From the NCBI GenBank assembly GCA_037176905.1, contig JBBBWG010010446.1:1-21778 (forward strand): a DNA stretch of 21,778 nucleotides, in the 5' to 3' direction. Position 1 is the first letter of the stretch. Each line of letters begins with the position of its first letter. The stretch comes from Azolla pinnata. Lineage: Eukaryota > Streptophyta > Polypodiopsida > Salviniales > Salviniaceae. This document shows, piece by piece, positions 1-11,118 of this stretch. The position numbers and the translations under genes were made by a program. The notes below the pieces were generated by a model. That model saw nothing but the letters and a program-made list of their open reading frames with translations, did no database searches and was not told where the DNA came from.

Positions 1-329
1 TTTAAGTGGCGGTACTAAAACAACAGCTAATAGAATCGATATATCCTATAGAAAGGCCGAATTCTCATAGAAAAAAAAAAAGAAATTTTGAGAAAAAGTT
101 CGCCTAAACGAAACATCTCCATGAAAGCTTGCGTGCAAGACATTCTTAAGAGGGAAAACGAGGAGGAAAAGGAAAGGGAAGGGGGGGGGGGGGGGAGTTA
201 TGCAGGAATTTACCCGTGCAGACGTCAATTCCGCGAAAGTTTCATTGTTGGAGGCGAAAGAGAAGGAATCGGCTTCCGATCATACGCAAAATTCCTTCTG
301 TCTGACAGAAACCTTATAAGAGGAAGAAG

Positions 330-382
330 CGCAACAGCAGCAACGGCAGCAGCAGCAGCACCAGCAGCAGCACCAGCAGCAA
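330..382. repeat. Imperfect CAG-type triplet repeat
   Basis: About 17 triplets, mostly CAG with interspersed CAA, CGG and CAC. It reads as poly-Ala on both strands in one frame, but no conserved coding context surrounds it, so I treat it as a simple repeat, not as a protein segment. Confidence 0.7.
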
Positions 383-525
383 GGAGAAAAACAAGGATCT
401 GAATTCGATCCCGAGCGCAGAAAAATCGGACCAAAAGAGAGAGACGTCTTCGACAAAGGTTGAGAGAGGGGGAGTGTGTTAAACCACGGTTAAAATCTAA
501 CCCAGGTCTGGTTAACAGGCCGGAC

Positions 526-542
526 ATAACGGCCGCCGTTAT
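526..542. promoter_or_regulatory. 17-bp palindrome carrying two MYB-type cores
   Basis: Two perfect 8-bp arms (ATAACGGC and GCCGTTAT) surround a single central C. Each arm holds TAACGG or its complement CCGTTA, which fit the MYB consensus YAACKG/CNGTTR. Placement in a probable promoter region is inferred; binding is not shown by sequence alone. Confidence 0.35.
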
Positions 543-946
543 CTCTTTGACGCCGCCGTCAGAAAGTCGTCAACTTCATTCATTTATTATCTTACGATAT
601 GATCTGTCCGGACAATTCGGATGAGCTTCAGTGTGAACACGATTTCTTCTTCTTCTTCTTCTTTTTTTTTCACAGCAAATAAACTTTACTTAGCATAGCA
701 TGTTTTCCATGGGGTTTTTCGACATCCGTTTTACAATAATCATTTTAAAGCAGGAATGTGCAGATGCCCCAATTCTCTGCTAAAATCTGATTGTGCTTTC
801 AACTCATTGAAATCCAAATTGATAGAGATTGTGGTGTTACCTCAAAAACCAAAACTACATCCATATACACACTATACTTGTATATACCCAATCTAGTCTT
901 TAGTACTGAGAAATGTTCATGGAATTCTGTTTGCAGCAACTGGTTA

Positions 947-1162
947 CTAGTTCGATTCATTTCTCTCCAGAGTGTTGTATTGGAGAAGTTTTTCGATGAG
1001 ATCGACATGAGTCATGAGCATCCTTCGGCAGCAATATCGGACCAGTCCTAATGCATCTAGAGCATCTCCTTCAGAGTAGTCAGCTTGAAGAAGATCAAGA
1101 TAAGTATCCCATTTGTTACCAATCACCTTGCCACAGGTGAAGCAGCGCACGGGGATGATCAT
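947..1162 (-). CDS. RPB10: RPB10, subunit of RNA polymerases I, II and III (RPABC5)
   Basis: This encodes a 71-residue protein, the usual length of plant RPB10, the small zinc-binding subunit shared by the nuclear RNA polymerases. It starts [18 protein letters not shown]. The zinc ligands are C7 and C10 (CFTC) and the adjacent pair C44-C45 in RYCCRRM. The conserved [15 protein letters not shown] segment follows, and the stop is at 947-949. I chose the ATG at 1160-1162 because family members begin at this methionine. The frame stays open upstream to 1333, but that part is a Lys/Arg/Glu-rich translation of a GAA repeat and is best read as 5' leader. The coding region is uninterrupted. It is divergent from TOM20, whose start lies 1.8 kb away. 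Identity is near certain. Whether it is the active locus or an intact retrocopy cannot be told from this sequence. Confidence 0.95.
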   Translation of the reverse strand: MIIPVRCFTCGKVIGNKWDTYLDLLQADYSEGDALDALGLVRYCCRRMLMTHVDLIEKLLQYNTLERNESN

Positions 1163-1228
1163 CTTCGTCGTCCGTCCTTCGCTCTGCAGCTGCGACTCGT
1201 CCTCTTCTTCGTCTTCCGCTGCTTCTGC

Positions 1229-1279
1229 TCTTCTTCTTCTTCTTCTTTTCTTCTTCTTCTTCTTCTTCTTCTTCTTCTG
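1229..1279. repeat. CTT/GAA microsatellite in the RPB10 leader
   Basis: About 16 CTT triplets on the plus strand with one TTTTC interruption. This is GAA on the RPB10 sense strand, 67-117 bp upstream of its ATG. Purine-rich GA/GAA tracts are common in plant 5' leaders. Translated, it gives the spurious Lys/Arg run upstream of RPB10. Confidence 0.85.
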
Positions 1280-1281
1280 TG

Positions 1282-2581
1282 TGCATACTTGTTCTGTTTC
1301 TGGAAACAGCTGGCAGAAGCTGGTTTCAGACATGAACGGATCAACCGACCGACCGAATCACGTCGGCAGGATATCCGCGATGAAGCATGATACGCACAGA
1401 ACCTGCTGATATGGACTCTTTGATTCGCACTCGCGAGCTGAGACTGCGCCTCTTGTGCACGAGCCTAGGTCGAGAAAGCCGGAACATTGGTGCGTAAAAA
1501 AGGCTCTATGAAACTGTTATTACGCAGCTGAATAGTGACGAATCCGCCTGGCTTGTGATCGACGTAGCCTATCTCGACAGTAATTTGACCTAGGGTTGAG
1601 CTCAAAGTAAGACTCCCCACATTCTGCAAGTGAATGGCCTCCTTGCAGGTCTCTTTCTTTCTTGCTTACCTTTGAATGTCCAAACTATACACACAAGTCT
1701 CACTCCCATTCATTGACTCGATAGTAAAAATCTTGGATGTTTTGAGCTACATTCATCTATCGTGTTCACGCAATATTGCAAGAACCTCAATATGCTCTCT
1801 AGTATATCAAAGTTTTACTCTCAGATTTCAATGTTGCTAGAAACATCATCACGAGAACATCCACACAACCTTGTTAGCTGGTGACCATACTGTATCATTT
1901 CTTTTTATTTTGTCGGGGTGAAAGAACAAGAAGTTGCACACGCGTTAGTAAGAAGTTGCACCTGATAATTGTCCTTCGTGATAAAGTTTTTATGGTTGTC
2001 GTGGCTGAAACTCGTAAACAACGATAAACTCGTGAGATCAGAACATGACAAGATAAAAATAAGAAGAGTATACATTGTGTTATCAAGAGACTCGTAGTCC
2101 AAAAACCTGCATTTTGGCATTATCGCAAATAAGACGACCATATGTTTCTTCATTGCCTCAAGAAAGGCTAACAATATTACAAAGAAATCGATAAAACAAC
2201 AAATTGGATGAAGATATTCTAAAAAGCTCGACCTTCAAAACCACAGAACATGCCCATACATAATAGGAACAATGCACTGATGTTGTTGAAATGTTTCCAG
2301 ATATTGTTCTTTACGTGGGAGTTCACATAATGACCAAACCATAAGACATGCCCTTACCTAGTAGCTATTAGCAGCAAAGCACCAAGGCTACGAGAAATGT
2401 TCACATATGCATCATCTCTTTTGTGCATGTATTAATATTGCAAATCTTTCTAGAACATTCTAGATTTCTTGTGAACGATCGCCACATAACCCGCCTCATT
2501 CTCGACAAATAACTCCAGTTCAACATCTTTCTCGACGCATTTTCCTAGCCTTCTCAACGGAAGTGATCAGTGTCGAGAAGT
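1282..2581. other. Intergenic region between divergent RPB10 and TOM20
   Basis: AT-rich sequence with no credible coding region. The short open frames on the minus strand at 1895-2174 resemble no family I know and lack codon bias. The region should hold RPB10 promoter elements and possibly 5'-leader introns, but I cannot place a TATA box or a transcription start with confidence. Confidence 0.5.
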
Positions 2582-2855
2582 GATTAGCGAAGGGAGCATT
2601 TATGGAGATTAAGCGACAGTGTTGAGACACGCCTCCAGATTAGTGAAGGGCATTTTAGAGATCGAGTGAAATTAAAAAATGATTAGTGAAGGTGGAATTT
2701 AAGGAGATTAAGAGAAAGCGTTGAGACATGCCTCAAGATTAGCGAAGGGCACATTAGAGATTGAGTGAGATTAAGAAATGATTAGTGAAGGGCATTTTGG
2801 AGATTATGTGAAAGTGAGCTGAAGGGCATTTTGGAGATTAAGTAAAATAGAGGAC
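2582..2855. repeat. 99-bp tandem array, about 2.7 units
   Basis: Unit one runs 2582-2680 and unit two 2681-2779, both exactly 99 bp. A shortened third copy runs from 2780 to about 2855. Each full unit contains two related halves of about 56 and 43 bp, each opening with GATTAGYGAAGG and followed by GGAGATTAAG- or AGAGATYGAGTG-like text. The GTTGAGACAYGCCTCMAGATT block is shared by the two full units. The array ends about 115 bp before the TOM20 start, immediately upstream of its GAA-rich leader. Confidence 0.85.
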
Positions 2856-2904
2856 AAGAAGAAGAAAAGAAGAAGAAGAAGAAGAAGAAAAGATAAGAAG
2901 AAAA
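2854..2904 (+). repeat. AAG microsatellite in the probable TOM20 leader
   Basis: An imperfect AAG/GAA run lies 65-115 bp upstream of the TOM20 ATG. It mirrors the GAA leader of divergent RPB10. No TATA box is seen between it and the 99-bp array. Confidence 0.75.
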
Positions 2905-2968
2905 ACACAGAGAGACGCCGGCGGAAGTAAGCGACGAGGCCAGACGAGAAGAGAGGAGGAGCTCGGCT

Positions 2969-5900
2969 ATGGAGATCGGTCGCGACGACTACGAGCGCCT
3001 CATCTTCTTCGAGGCTGCCAGAGAAAAGGCTGCTGAAGATTACCGCAGAAATCCTCTCGATGCTGAGGTAAAACCTCAACATGATCATGATGATCACGAC
3101 GATGGAGAACGTATTTGTTGCTCCTCTTTCTGCCTTTTGCCTCAGAGGGTTTGTTTTCACAAGGAAAGTACGTATCCAGAGAATTCCGTGTTATGTGTAC
3201 TCGTATGCAGATCTGGGAGAATTTCTCCTCGAGGAAAATGAAGAAATGTGGTAGAGTTATTTGAAATGGCGGAAACTGTAGAAATGGAAGAAATTTTAGA
3301 AATGAATCGAGTTGTAGGAAAAGGTTTGGGTTGTAGAATCAAGTCGTGGAAACATGAACGACTGGAAATATTTTGAAATGGTTTAAACTGCCATATCTGT
3401 TGCTCGATGCTGAAGTAAGAAAACCCTGATCCACTTTTTTTTTTGAAATTGATTATATTTTTTCCTCCGAAGTCATAGATCTGACATAAATGTCAAAGGC
3501 AGAAGCTCTGGGATAGCTCCAAGGTATGTAATGGGTCATATTCTATCAGAAACTAGGTATCTTTACCGTAACTTTTCAGAAAATATTTTTTTATTGTTTT
3601 GATCATTAGCTTACGAAGGGTGCGCTTTTGAGTGGATATTTCTATTTCTTTATGTTGATTGTCGCCTAAAATATGCCCATCCAAATAAGTTTGGAGATTT
3701 GAAGTAGTGAAATATATTTCGTACCATTTAGGGTTTCGAAGTATGCATCCTTCAGTGAGAATCTGAGTGTGATGCTTTTGTTTATGGAAAGATTTGCCCA
3801 ATCAGCCTGAACTTATGAGTATTACAAGTAATACTAAAAACTCACCAGAAACTTTGGAACCTTTACGAGTAATTCTTGGGGAAAAAGGACCAAGTAGCTC
3901 AGTAAATTGGAAATAATACCCCAATTTCATATATATTTTTAAGGTTTCACGATCTATATGATGTACCCGTCCTATATGGATATATCCTTGGTAGGGATTG
4001 TGCTAGTAAATCCAGTAGCAGCAAGTAATAAGAGAAGGGAAAAGAAGATACGTATCTCCATCCAGTCACATTCCTTTGTAAGAAGTACTCGAATTTGAGA
4101 TGAGAAAAATAGAGAAGAAATACAGACAATTTTTTGTTTTCAGGTTTATTAGCTTGAACATTCAGATTTTTGCATCTAGGGGGAACAGGCTTCGATTGCC
4201 AACAGGGATGTTGAATCCATCTATTCTATCATATTTTCATACCTGGCTGCCAATTAAATGACATCAATTATGAGTGGTGTTTCTTATTACTTCATAATGT
4301 TACTGTGCACAAACGCCAAAATCAAATTTTCATTAGTAATACCATCAATACAACATTACGTGAAACATGCGAGAAAGGAAATAAGAACTGATTATTTCTG
4401 ATATTAAAGTGATGCCGATTATATTTCTCTTGCAAATATGCATTTTTTAAGCTATCCTGAACACTAATTGAACGGAGCAATGTGTGCCACTGTTCTCATT
4501 CAAAACTTGGAATTGATTGATGTGATGAAATACATGATCTTCAGCTATATTATACATTGGACATAGTCATGAAATATCTTTTCTACAATCTGTGCAGAAA
4601 TATGCATAAATGATTTTGGATTGCAGTTCATTGATTCTTCATGCATGCGTTTGTTTTAATTTAACACAGAACCTTATAAGATGGGGTGGGGCACTGCTGG
4701 AACTTGCTCAATTCTCAGGCGCTGGATCAGTTGACATGGTTCTTGGTTAGTATCTCGATGAAAATGGAATTGTCATTTTCTGGAGTCCTTGTGCTTGTTC
4801 TAAGTTGTAACTGACCAGTGTGATTGATTATTCTTTGGTTTTGGTGGTGAAGATGCTGAATCGAAGCTACAAGAAGCCCTCACTATCAATCCAAATTTGC
4901 CTAATGCACTTTGGTGTCTTGGCAATGCTCACACATCGCATGGATTTCTGTTGTCAGAACCTGATCAAGCTAATGAACTGTTTAAGAAGGCTGCAAAGTG
5001 TTTCCAACAAGCATTAGATCAGGTACTATCGCTTTTTTCTGGTGATTGTCATTAAGCTTAAAATCTAGCATATTGTGCTCCATCTGGTTTCTTTGTACGA
5101 TTGAGAACTGTTTTACTCAATCAAGGGATTATCTTTGTTTTTGTGCTCTGATGTTGATGTTTATTCATACAGTTAACTACTATGGACTAACATTAGCCTC
5201 TATATCAGACTTCCATTTAGATGTTTAAACCAAAAGGCTAGACACATATGCAGTAGAACACCATGACTATATACTTCAAAGTCTTTTGTTATGTCCAAGT
5301 CTTAGTTAATGTTTTTTATTCAAGCACATTATCATCAAAACTAGAGGTAAGTTGTTATTTATGTATATTTCTAGAAGCTCAACCGAAGAAAAAGAATTAT
5401 CTGATGCCAAGCATTTAAATTGTTGTACATTATTAAAATTAGTTCCAAGCTCTACAGTGGCTATGAATCTTGTTGATTTGGTTTCACTCTCTGAGTAATC
5501 AGTGGTGAACAGAGAATACAATTTTCCACAAACAGCCTGATTCTTTCTGGATGGTAGATGTCCATTTTCATTGACCTCCAAGGCTGAAGGTGCTTGTTGA
5601 TTTAATGTGTAGTTCCTAACATTTTGTTTCTTACAGGGAGAATTTATGTTTTAATTCTCTTGAAGTGGCTGAAATCTACTTACAGTGGTGTATCATTGGA
5701 ACTCTTGCTGAATTCTTCCCGTTTAATGGGATGTTTTTAAATTTAAATCATGAGGATTCAATGGTCTCTTTGCATGACAATGGTTTATTGTCATAGATGT
5801 GCTTGTATACTAAAGATAAGTGCAAAGCCAAAAACTATATAGCTCATTTGAAAGTAACTACATCAATGCTGTGAAGCTCATTTTTTTGTGGATGACAAAG

Positions 5901-7901
5901 TGAACAGCACTCTATTTCCTGTTGTGGTGGTCCTTGGCCAAATGCATGATGTAAGATTTGCAAATCTACATTGCACATACACAAGTTTGTGTCAGCTAGG
6001 TAAGGAGGCACCATGGGTGCCAATGTATGATTTATTTACTAGGAGAGCTAGATGAGGATATATTTATGAGAACCTAGTGGATGGATTTATCTAACATTCC
6101 AGAAGCCCTGCCTATGTACCCATCTGTTTTATTTGTTTGATCTATTGGAAATTTGGTTCTGGATCTGTTCTAATTTCCATTTGCAATCAACGCACCATGG
6201 GCTTCATTTGTGTGATTTATTACTAGCAGAAATAGAGGTTTTACGAAAATATATTGATGAGAACCTTGTGAATGGATTCCAAAAATTTACCCATCTGTTT
6301 TATTCGTTTGTTCTATTGAAAAAATGGTTCTGGATCTTTTCTAATTTCTATTTCTAATAAAAGATAATAAGAAAATTTGGTACAGTCTGAGCCGTATCTG
6401 TATGGTATTGTCTCGTGTTAAGGGTGAAAACATTTTATGCTCCATCGCTATTCAAGAAACGTTATGCTGTCAGGTAATTGAAAGGTTTCACCAAGATTTA
6501 AGTCTGATTCAGAGGATACACCAGAAAAGAAAAATTTCTGAAGCAAATTGATTTTGAAATGTGACCAACTTGTGGAGGATATTTCAACAGCCTATTGGCT
6601 CAACAGTTTTTCTAGAGTCCTATTATGCTGTTGTAGATGTAAATAATCTAAAGACCACTGTCTTCACTGAGTTTTCGTAGAAGCTTCTCTTTTCTAGACC
6701 ACCATTATGTTTAAGCTTGCATAGGTAACCTTCATCCATGAGATGCCAGGAAAATGTTCACTTTGTACATCAATAATGTGATGTGCACCCTGGGCTATTC
6801 AGCCATTCGTTATCTGTTTTTTTTTGTATGGGACATATTTTGGGCGTATAGGCAGTCAGAGTGACTGCTGCATTTTTCGTCAACCTACTTCCAACCCTTA
6901 CTGGATGTTCAGGTTATTACTCAGGCAATCTTTACATGCTTGGTATGTCTTGGAGGAGATGCCAGAACATCTTTATGCCCTCTTCTTTGAATGTTTCATT
7001 TTGTAAGGTAAACTGCTGATCATTTCCTTGTTATCTTTGTTTCATGATTTTTCATCCATCTGAGGGTATAACTTATTTATGTTTTTCTAGAAACAATATA
7101 TGTATTCACTGAAATACTTGGGTCTTTCATGTTTGTCTGTTTGTGTGCCTATAATTTGTTTGATTCTGTTTAAACCACTGTAATCTATGTGTATCAGGAG
7201 CCAAACAATGAGCTCTTTAAGAAGGCTTTGGAGATGTCAGCAAAGGTGTGTGCAATTTCTGAAGTTGTTTGGATATTTACAGTTATCCAGTTTTTTAATT
7301 AAGTCTTATTATCTACAAGTAAAGAGGTCACACTCCCACATTATCTCTATTTCAATTTCACTGATTCATTCAAGTGTACTTAATTATTTGATGTTCTGAT
7401 GTCTGATGCTGTGAAAATCATAGGCGCCAGAATTGCATGAAGAGCTTCACAAACAGTTGAGTCAACAAACGACAGCATCTGGTCGGCCAGCAGCATCTAA
7501 AGTATGTAGCTTACGTTCGACTTTATATCTATTCAATCACCAAGGGGTTTTTTTAGTATTGATGTGTCAACCTGTAGCTATTCTTGGCCATCATCAATTT
7601 GAGTAAGAAATCTCGAGGAAACACTCATTGCTATTCATGGTGTGTTGTTGTTTCTTGTTGGATAGATTGTGATTTAACTGACTGTCATGAAATTTGGTAT
7701 CTATAAGTTTATCTGTTTTATTTGAGGAATTCTTCCCTCTGGATTTGTACACCTGAAACATTCAATGTATGAACATTTTTTCAGGGTTCAGCTACAAAGA
7801 AAAACAGCGATCTCAAGTATGATATTCTAGGTTGGATCATTTTGGCTGTGGGGATGTCATTTTGGATGAAATTTGCTTTACAAAGTCAAACTTCAAGCTA
7901 G
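2969..7901 (+). CDS. TOM20: TOM20, plant-type mitochondrial import receptor subunit
   Basis: The product is the outer-membrane receptor that recognises presequences of imported mitochondrial precursors in the TOM complex. Six coding exons can be joined with GT-AG introns: 2969-3067, 4670-4745, 4853-5022, 7198-7245, 7424-7501 and 7785-7901, giving 195 aa (family about 200). Residues 34-45 read [12 protein letters not shown], a plant TOM20 hallmark. A TPR-like helical pair follows ([22 protein letters not shown], about 64-85), then a second helix pair around [21 protein letters not shown]. The C-terminal anchor is [15 protein letters not shown] (173-187), preceded by KKNSDLKYD. This is the plant topology, with the receptor domain N-terminal and the membrane helix C-terminal. 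The tail after the anchor is short (ALQSQTSS) and lacks the Pro-rich end of some angiosperm forms. The first ATG lies in a clear context (GGCTATGG). A strong donor (CAG|GTATGG) at 7946-7947 could start a 3'-UTR intron. Confidence 0.95.
3242..3382. repeat. Degenerate 18-20-bp GAAATG repeat in TOM20 intron 1
   Basis: GAAATG-like blocks recur about every 18-20 bp near 3243, 3263, 3281 and 3299, with weaker copies to 3382. It is a small degenerate array inside intron 1 with no coding signal. Confidence 0.55.
6009..6357. repeat. Diverged 184-bp tandem duplication in TOM20 intron 3
   Basis: Both copies begin with CACCATGGG (6009 and 6193). They share, in the same order, a TTTATTACTAG-like block, a GATGAGAACCTWGTG-like block, TACCCATCTGTTTTATT, and GGTTCTGGATCTKTTCTAATTT. 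The offset is a constant 184 bp early in the copies and slightly shorter near the end. This is a tandem duplication with point changes and small indels inside a 2175-bp intron. Confidence 0.8.
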
Positions 7902-10900
7902 TTTAGAGGCCATATGCATTAGCACATGTGAGGTTCATATCTCCAGGTATGGTAAAAAGTTCCTACTTGCCTCTCCTAAGATGTGTGGAATATCATGTGT
8001 CATTTTTTAGTTTGTGCCATTGGCAATTTTGGGCATCGAAGAGCTGATATTGTATCACTATTTCTTTCACTCTACCATAAATTGTCTGTCATGTGCATCC
8101 ACCGACTATGCTTTTGTACCTGTCTTTTTGTATGATGATTGTGTGATTTACCAGCATTTGTGGACTTAAAGAGTCTTGTCGATATCCCAAGCTCAGAGCT
8201 TTCATTCAGATGTTTTAAAGAAGTTTGAGCTCATTAAATGCGTCAACCTTCAATACAGCTACTGAAGAAGATTATTTTTGCTGACAGGTTTTTGTCGTGC
8301 GTCCTTCTCAAGATGTGGATGAGATGGACATGCCATGCCTGATTCATATATGTTGAGACAATTAAGGTCAGGTAAAGACTTGAATCCAACAACTTTGGAA
8401 GTGGAAAATCTATTGGATAGAAAAGGGGAAAAACACCCAAAGGTGATTCTAAGTTTCTTTTTTTTAACTGTTAGTAGAAAACGAATAAGGCTACAAAAGC
8501 ATTAACTCATTCAGAATCATTTTGCTCCAGTTATATATCAGATCTGATGCTTATTTCCGTATTCGGGAAGAACATTAGATACACAGCTTATCTACCAGTA
8601 AACAACACTCTTTGTAGTCATTTGACACAGATGGCCCATCTGTCCTCTTGAATCAGTTTAAAATGTTTTGCTCTAAAGGTCTTGTAGCTTCTTGAGTTTT
8701 AAAGAAAATTACACCATCGAAATGGTAAGATGAAGAAAATGCTGAAGGCAATAGAAGTAAGAAAGTTATGCATCAGTAGTCATTGCTTGGTAGAATTTGT
8801 GTTAAGTGCTTAGGCCCTAGGGTTTAAGGTAGTGCTTGTACTGTTATACGATCCAGATAGTATGATCTTTGCTATGCATGCTGGTATGCATTTTGATTCC
8901 AAACAGGTCTAGGTGGAAAGATGCTATGTATAAACTATCTGTTTCTGTTTGGATGAACATTTGCCAATGTCACCTTTTGTTATCACCTATGGATATGGAT
9001 TACGGCTTTAAAAATAGTCATCTAGAAAAAACTATGCTGATGATGCGATCTATGTACATATACCTAGAGGGTAAATATTACTAATTGAGATTTTTTTCCG
9101 CTTGAAATTTTAGAAAAGCGAACATGGAACAGTCTCATACTCATAATATATTTTTTACCATCTGAATGAAACCTTGCGTGGGGAGTTAGTCCATAGCAAT
9201 CAAATTGCAAACAGGTTCATTTAGAGCTAATATAATTCCTGTGGAAGAATTTGAATTTCATGTGTTTATTCTATTGATGGGTACGAAGTCAAGTGAATTT
9301 TGGCTGATGTTCGTCTCTATGAATTGGCCATTTTTTGTGTGTATACATTGGTCATTCCATGTTTTGTATTATGATTCAGACAGATTAGCACCTGAACTCC
9401 CAACCGAAAGGTATCCACCTAAACCCTAAACCCCCCCCCCCAACAGAAAGGTATCCACCTAAACCCTAAACCTAATTGTATCCACCTACTGGATCCACTT
9501 TGCTGTTGGGTCAACACCTTAACCATTAAGGTGTTAGTAGGAGCATGCATCTTGAAACGCTCGTCTCTCGAGCAACTCATGGCGAGCTTGTGAATGTATG
9601 CAGCTCAGTGAGGGTGGGTGGCCTTGATTGTTTCAGCTCGATCCCATGCATCATTGACAAATGCCACCATAACCTTTTCATGATTCAACTCCGCCCGACT
9701 GTATGAAGGCCTTATTTGTAGAGCATGATTAGGTCTAAAGAAGAGTCCATGCATCGAATTGACTGTCGTCGTCATTCATTTTATGGCTTTTTTCTATTCT
9801 GGTCAAACACTTGTGGTATGGCAAACCATGGCAGGTTTGTCTCGATTTGCTATTCGATGCTGCGAGATTTGTTTGGTGAATTACAGATTTGGGGCATATA
9901 CTCTACCGCTACGTATTGTTGATAAAATCGATTAATCAAAACATTAGTAGACCAACTAACTTAACACTCAATATGTCTCATTCCTAAATCAAATGACGGA
10001 CTAGCAAATGAATGAGGTCTTAGACTCTCGTGCCTTCTCCTTGTATGATATTTGAAGCACCGACTTTACATCAACTTTTGCCTTCCCAATCTTGTGTCGT
10101 ATCATTTGGTTACTCATTAACTTATTATAATCGGATTAGTTGAATTTATTGATACATTGATAGTGGGTGTTAAAAACGGCAATCGTTTTAAGGACATTAT
10201 TGGGTGTCGGAGAGTGATTGTGAAAAATCGTTAGGCATCGAATAGTAGTTTGAGGCAATTTTTCGGTGCATCTCCTTACAAACTTAATTTGTTTTCTTCT
10301 GCATCCAAGGTAATCGGCATGATTAGGTTTTAATCCTTTTTTGTGAGCACATATTCCTTCCTATCTCATGATCATGTACCACCGCAACCGCACCAGCATC
10401 AAAATAACAGCAGCCTTTCCGTGCCTAATCATAATAAACACTTGTCTAAAACGCCCTACGACTGATCTGATTGGCGTCTAACCGCTGTCTTCACCATTTC
10501 CTTTCCAGCTAGAACTAGTACACAATCATGTATTTGAAATCCATTAAAAATTGTCTAACGATCGAATGTAATGTCACGCAGGGGAATGTAAATGTTGTAT
10601 ATGACAGATCGGTTTGGTTGCCCTGATCTGAAGCACTTCGCAATCCACAGGTTTTCTGATGCACGTTGCGTCCGGGAGAAGGTCCTCCAGATTCATTGTT
10701 TCCAAGCAGGTTTCTGATTTCGAGCTGTATTAGATGGAACCCAGTGGTCCACACACGTATCGGACCTACATCTGCTGATCCTCGTTCAATACCGGTGCGA
10801 ATCTGCTGATTCGGACGGAACCTCCCTGTACCATCCATGCTAGTAATGCCGCAGCAATCGCAGGCCAATACTGCTCATAAACAGAATTGCCCTTCGAGCA

Positions 10901-10939
10901 AACCCACGCACATGACGAGGTAGGCATACGGATACGTAT
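7902..10939. other. 3-kb region with no gene recognised
   Basis: The first few hundred bases should be TOM20 3'-UTR and may contain a 3'-UTR intron beginning at 7947. Beyond that the sequence is AT-rich. Its longest open frames (for example near 9205-9429, 9725-9922 and, on the minus strand, 10515-10868) show no recognisable domain. I see no terminal inverted repeats or transposase remnants, although an old transposon fragment could not be excluded by eye. Confidence 0.5.
9401..9488. repeat. 40-bp tandem repeat with telomere-like CCCTAAA
   Basis: The block CAACMGAAAGGTATCCACCT plus AAACCCTAAACC occurs at 9401 and again at 9441 (period 40), with a poly-C spacer. A third partial copy, GTATCCACCTA, follows at 9478. 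CCCTAAA matches the plant telomere unit, but only single units are present, so this is a short interstitial repeat, not a telomere. Confidence 0.8.
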
Positions 10940-11052
10940 TTCTTTGCACCCATACACACATACTCTGTACACACACATACATGCAGGCACATGCGTACAC
11001 ATTCATACATCACCTGCATCACCCACATGACATACATACATACAAACACACA

Positions 11053-11118
<66 letters not shown>

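Larger units (their letters stand above)
1..946. other. Non-coding flank with simple repeats
   Basis: No coding region is recognised here. Short open frames on both strands are low-complexity translations (Ala or Gly/Glu runs) of simple repeats. Visible contents are a poly-G run near 180-195, an imperfect CAG/CAA/CAC triplet stretch at about 330-382, a palindrome at 526-542, and a CTT run ending in a T tract at about 640-670. The C/T- and triplet-rich composition read on the minus strand between about 560 and 300 would suit the promoter and leader of a gene lying off the left edge, but no start codon supports this. A TTTATT at 583-588 is an AATAAA on the minus strand and could be a distant poly(A) signal for RPB10; this is weak. 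Confidence 0.5.

Noticed and set aside
88-402. 104-codon plus-strand open frame in the left flank
   Set aside because: It contains Glu/Gly and Ala runs from simple repeats, no conserved motif, and an equally long frame on the opposite strand.
1163-1333. 57-residue Lys/Arg/Glu-rich N-terminal extension of RPB10
   Set aside because: It is encoded by the GAA repeat, whereas RPB10 proteins start at MIIPVRC. I treat it as leader sequence.
7902-10939. Search for transposon ends or another gene in the 3-kb gap
   Set aside because: No convincing terminal repeats, target-site duplications or protein domains could be found by eye.
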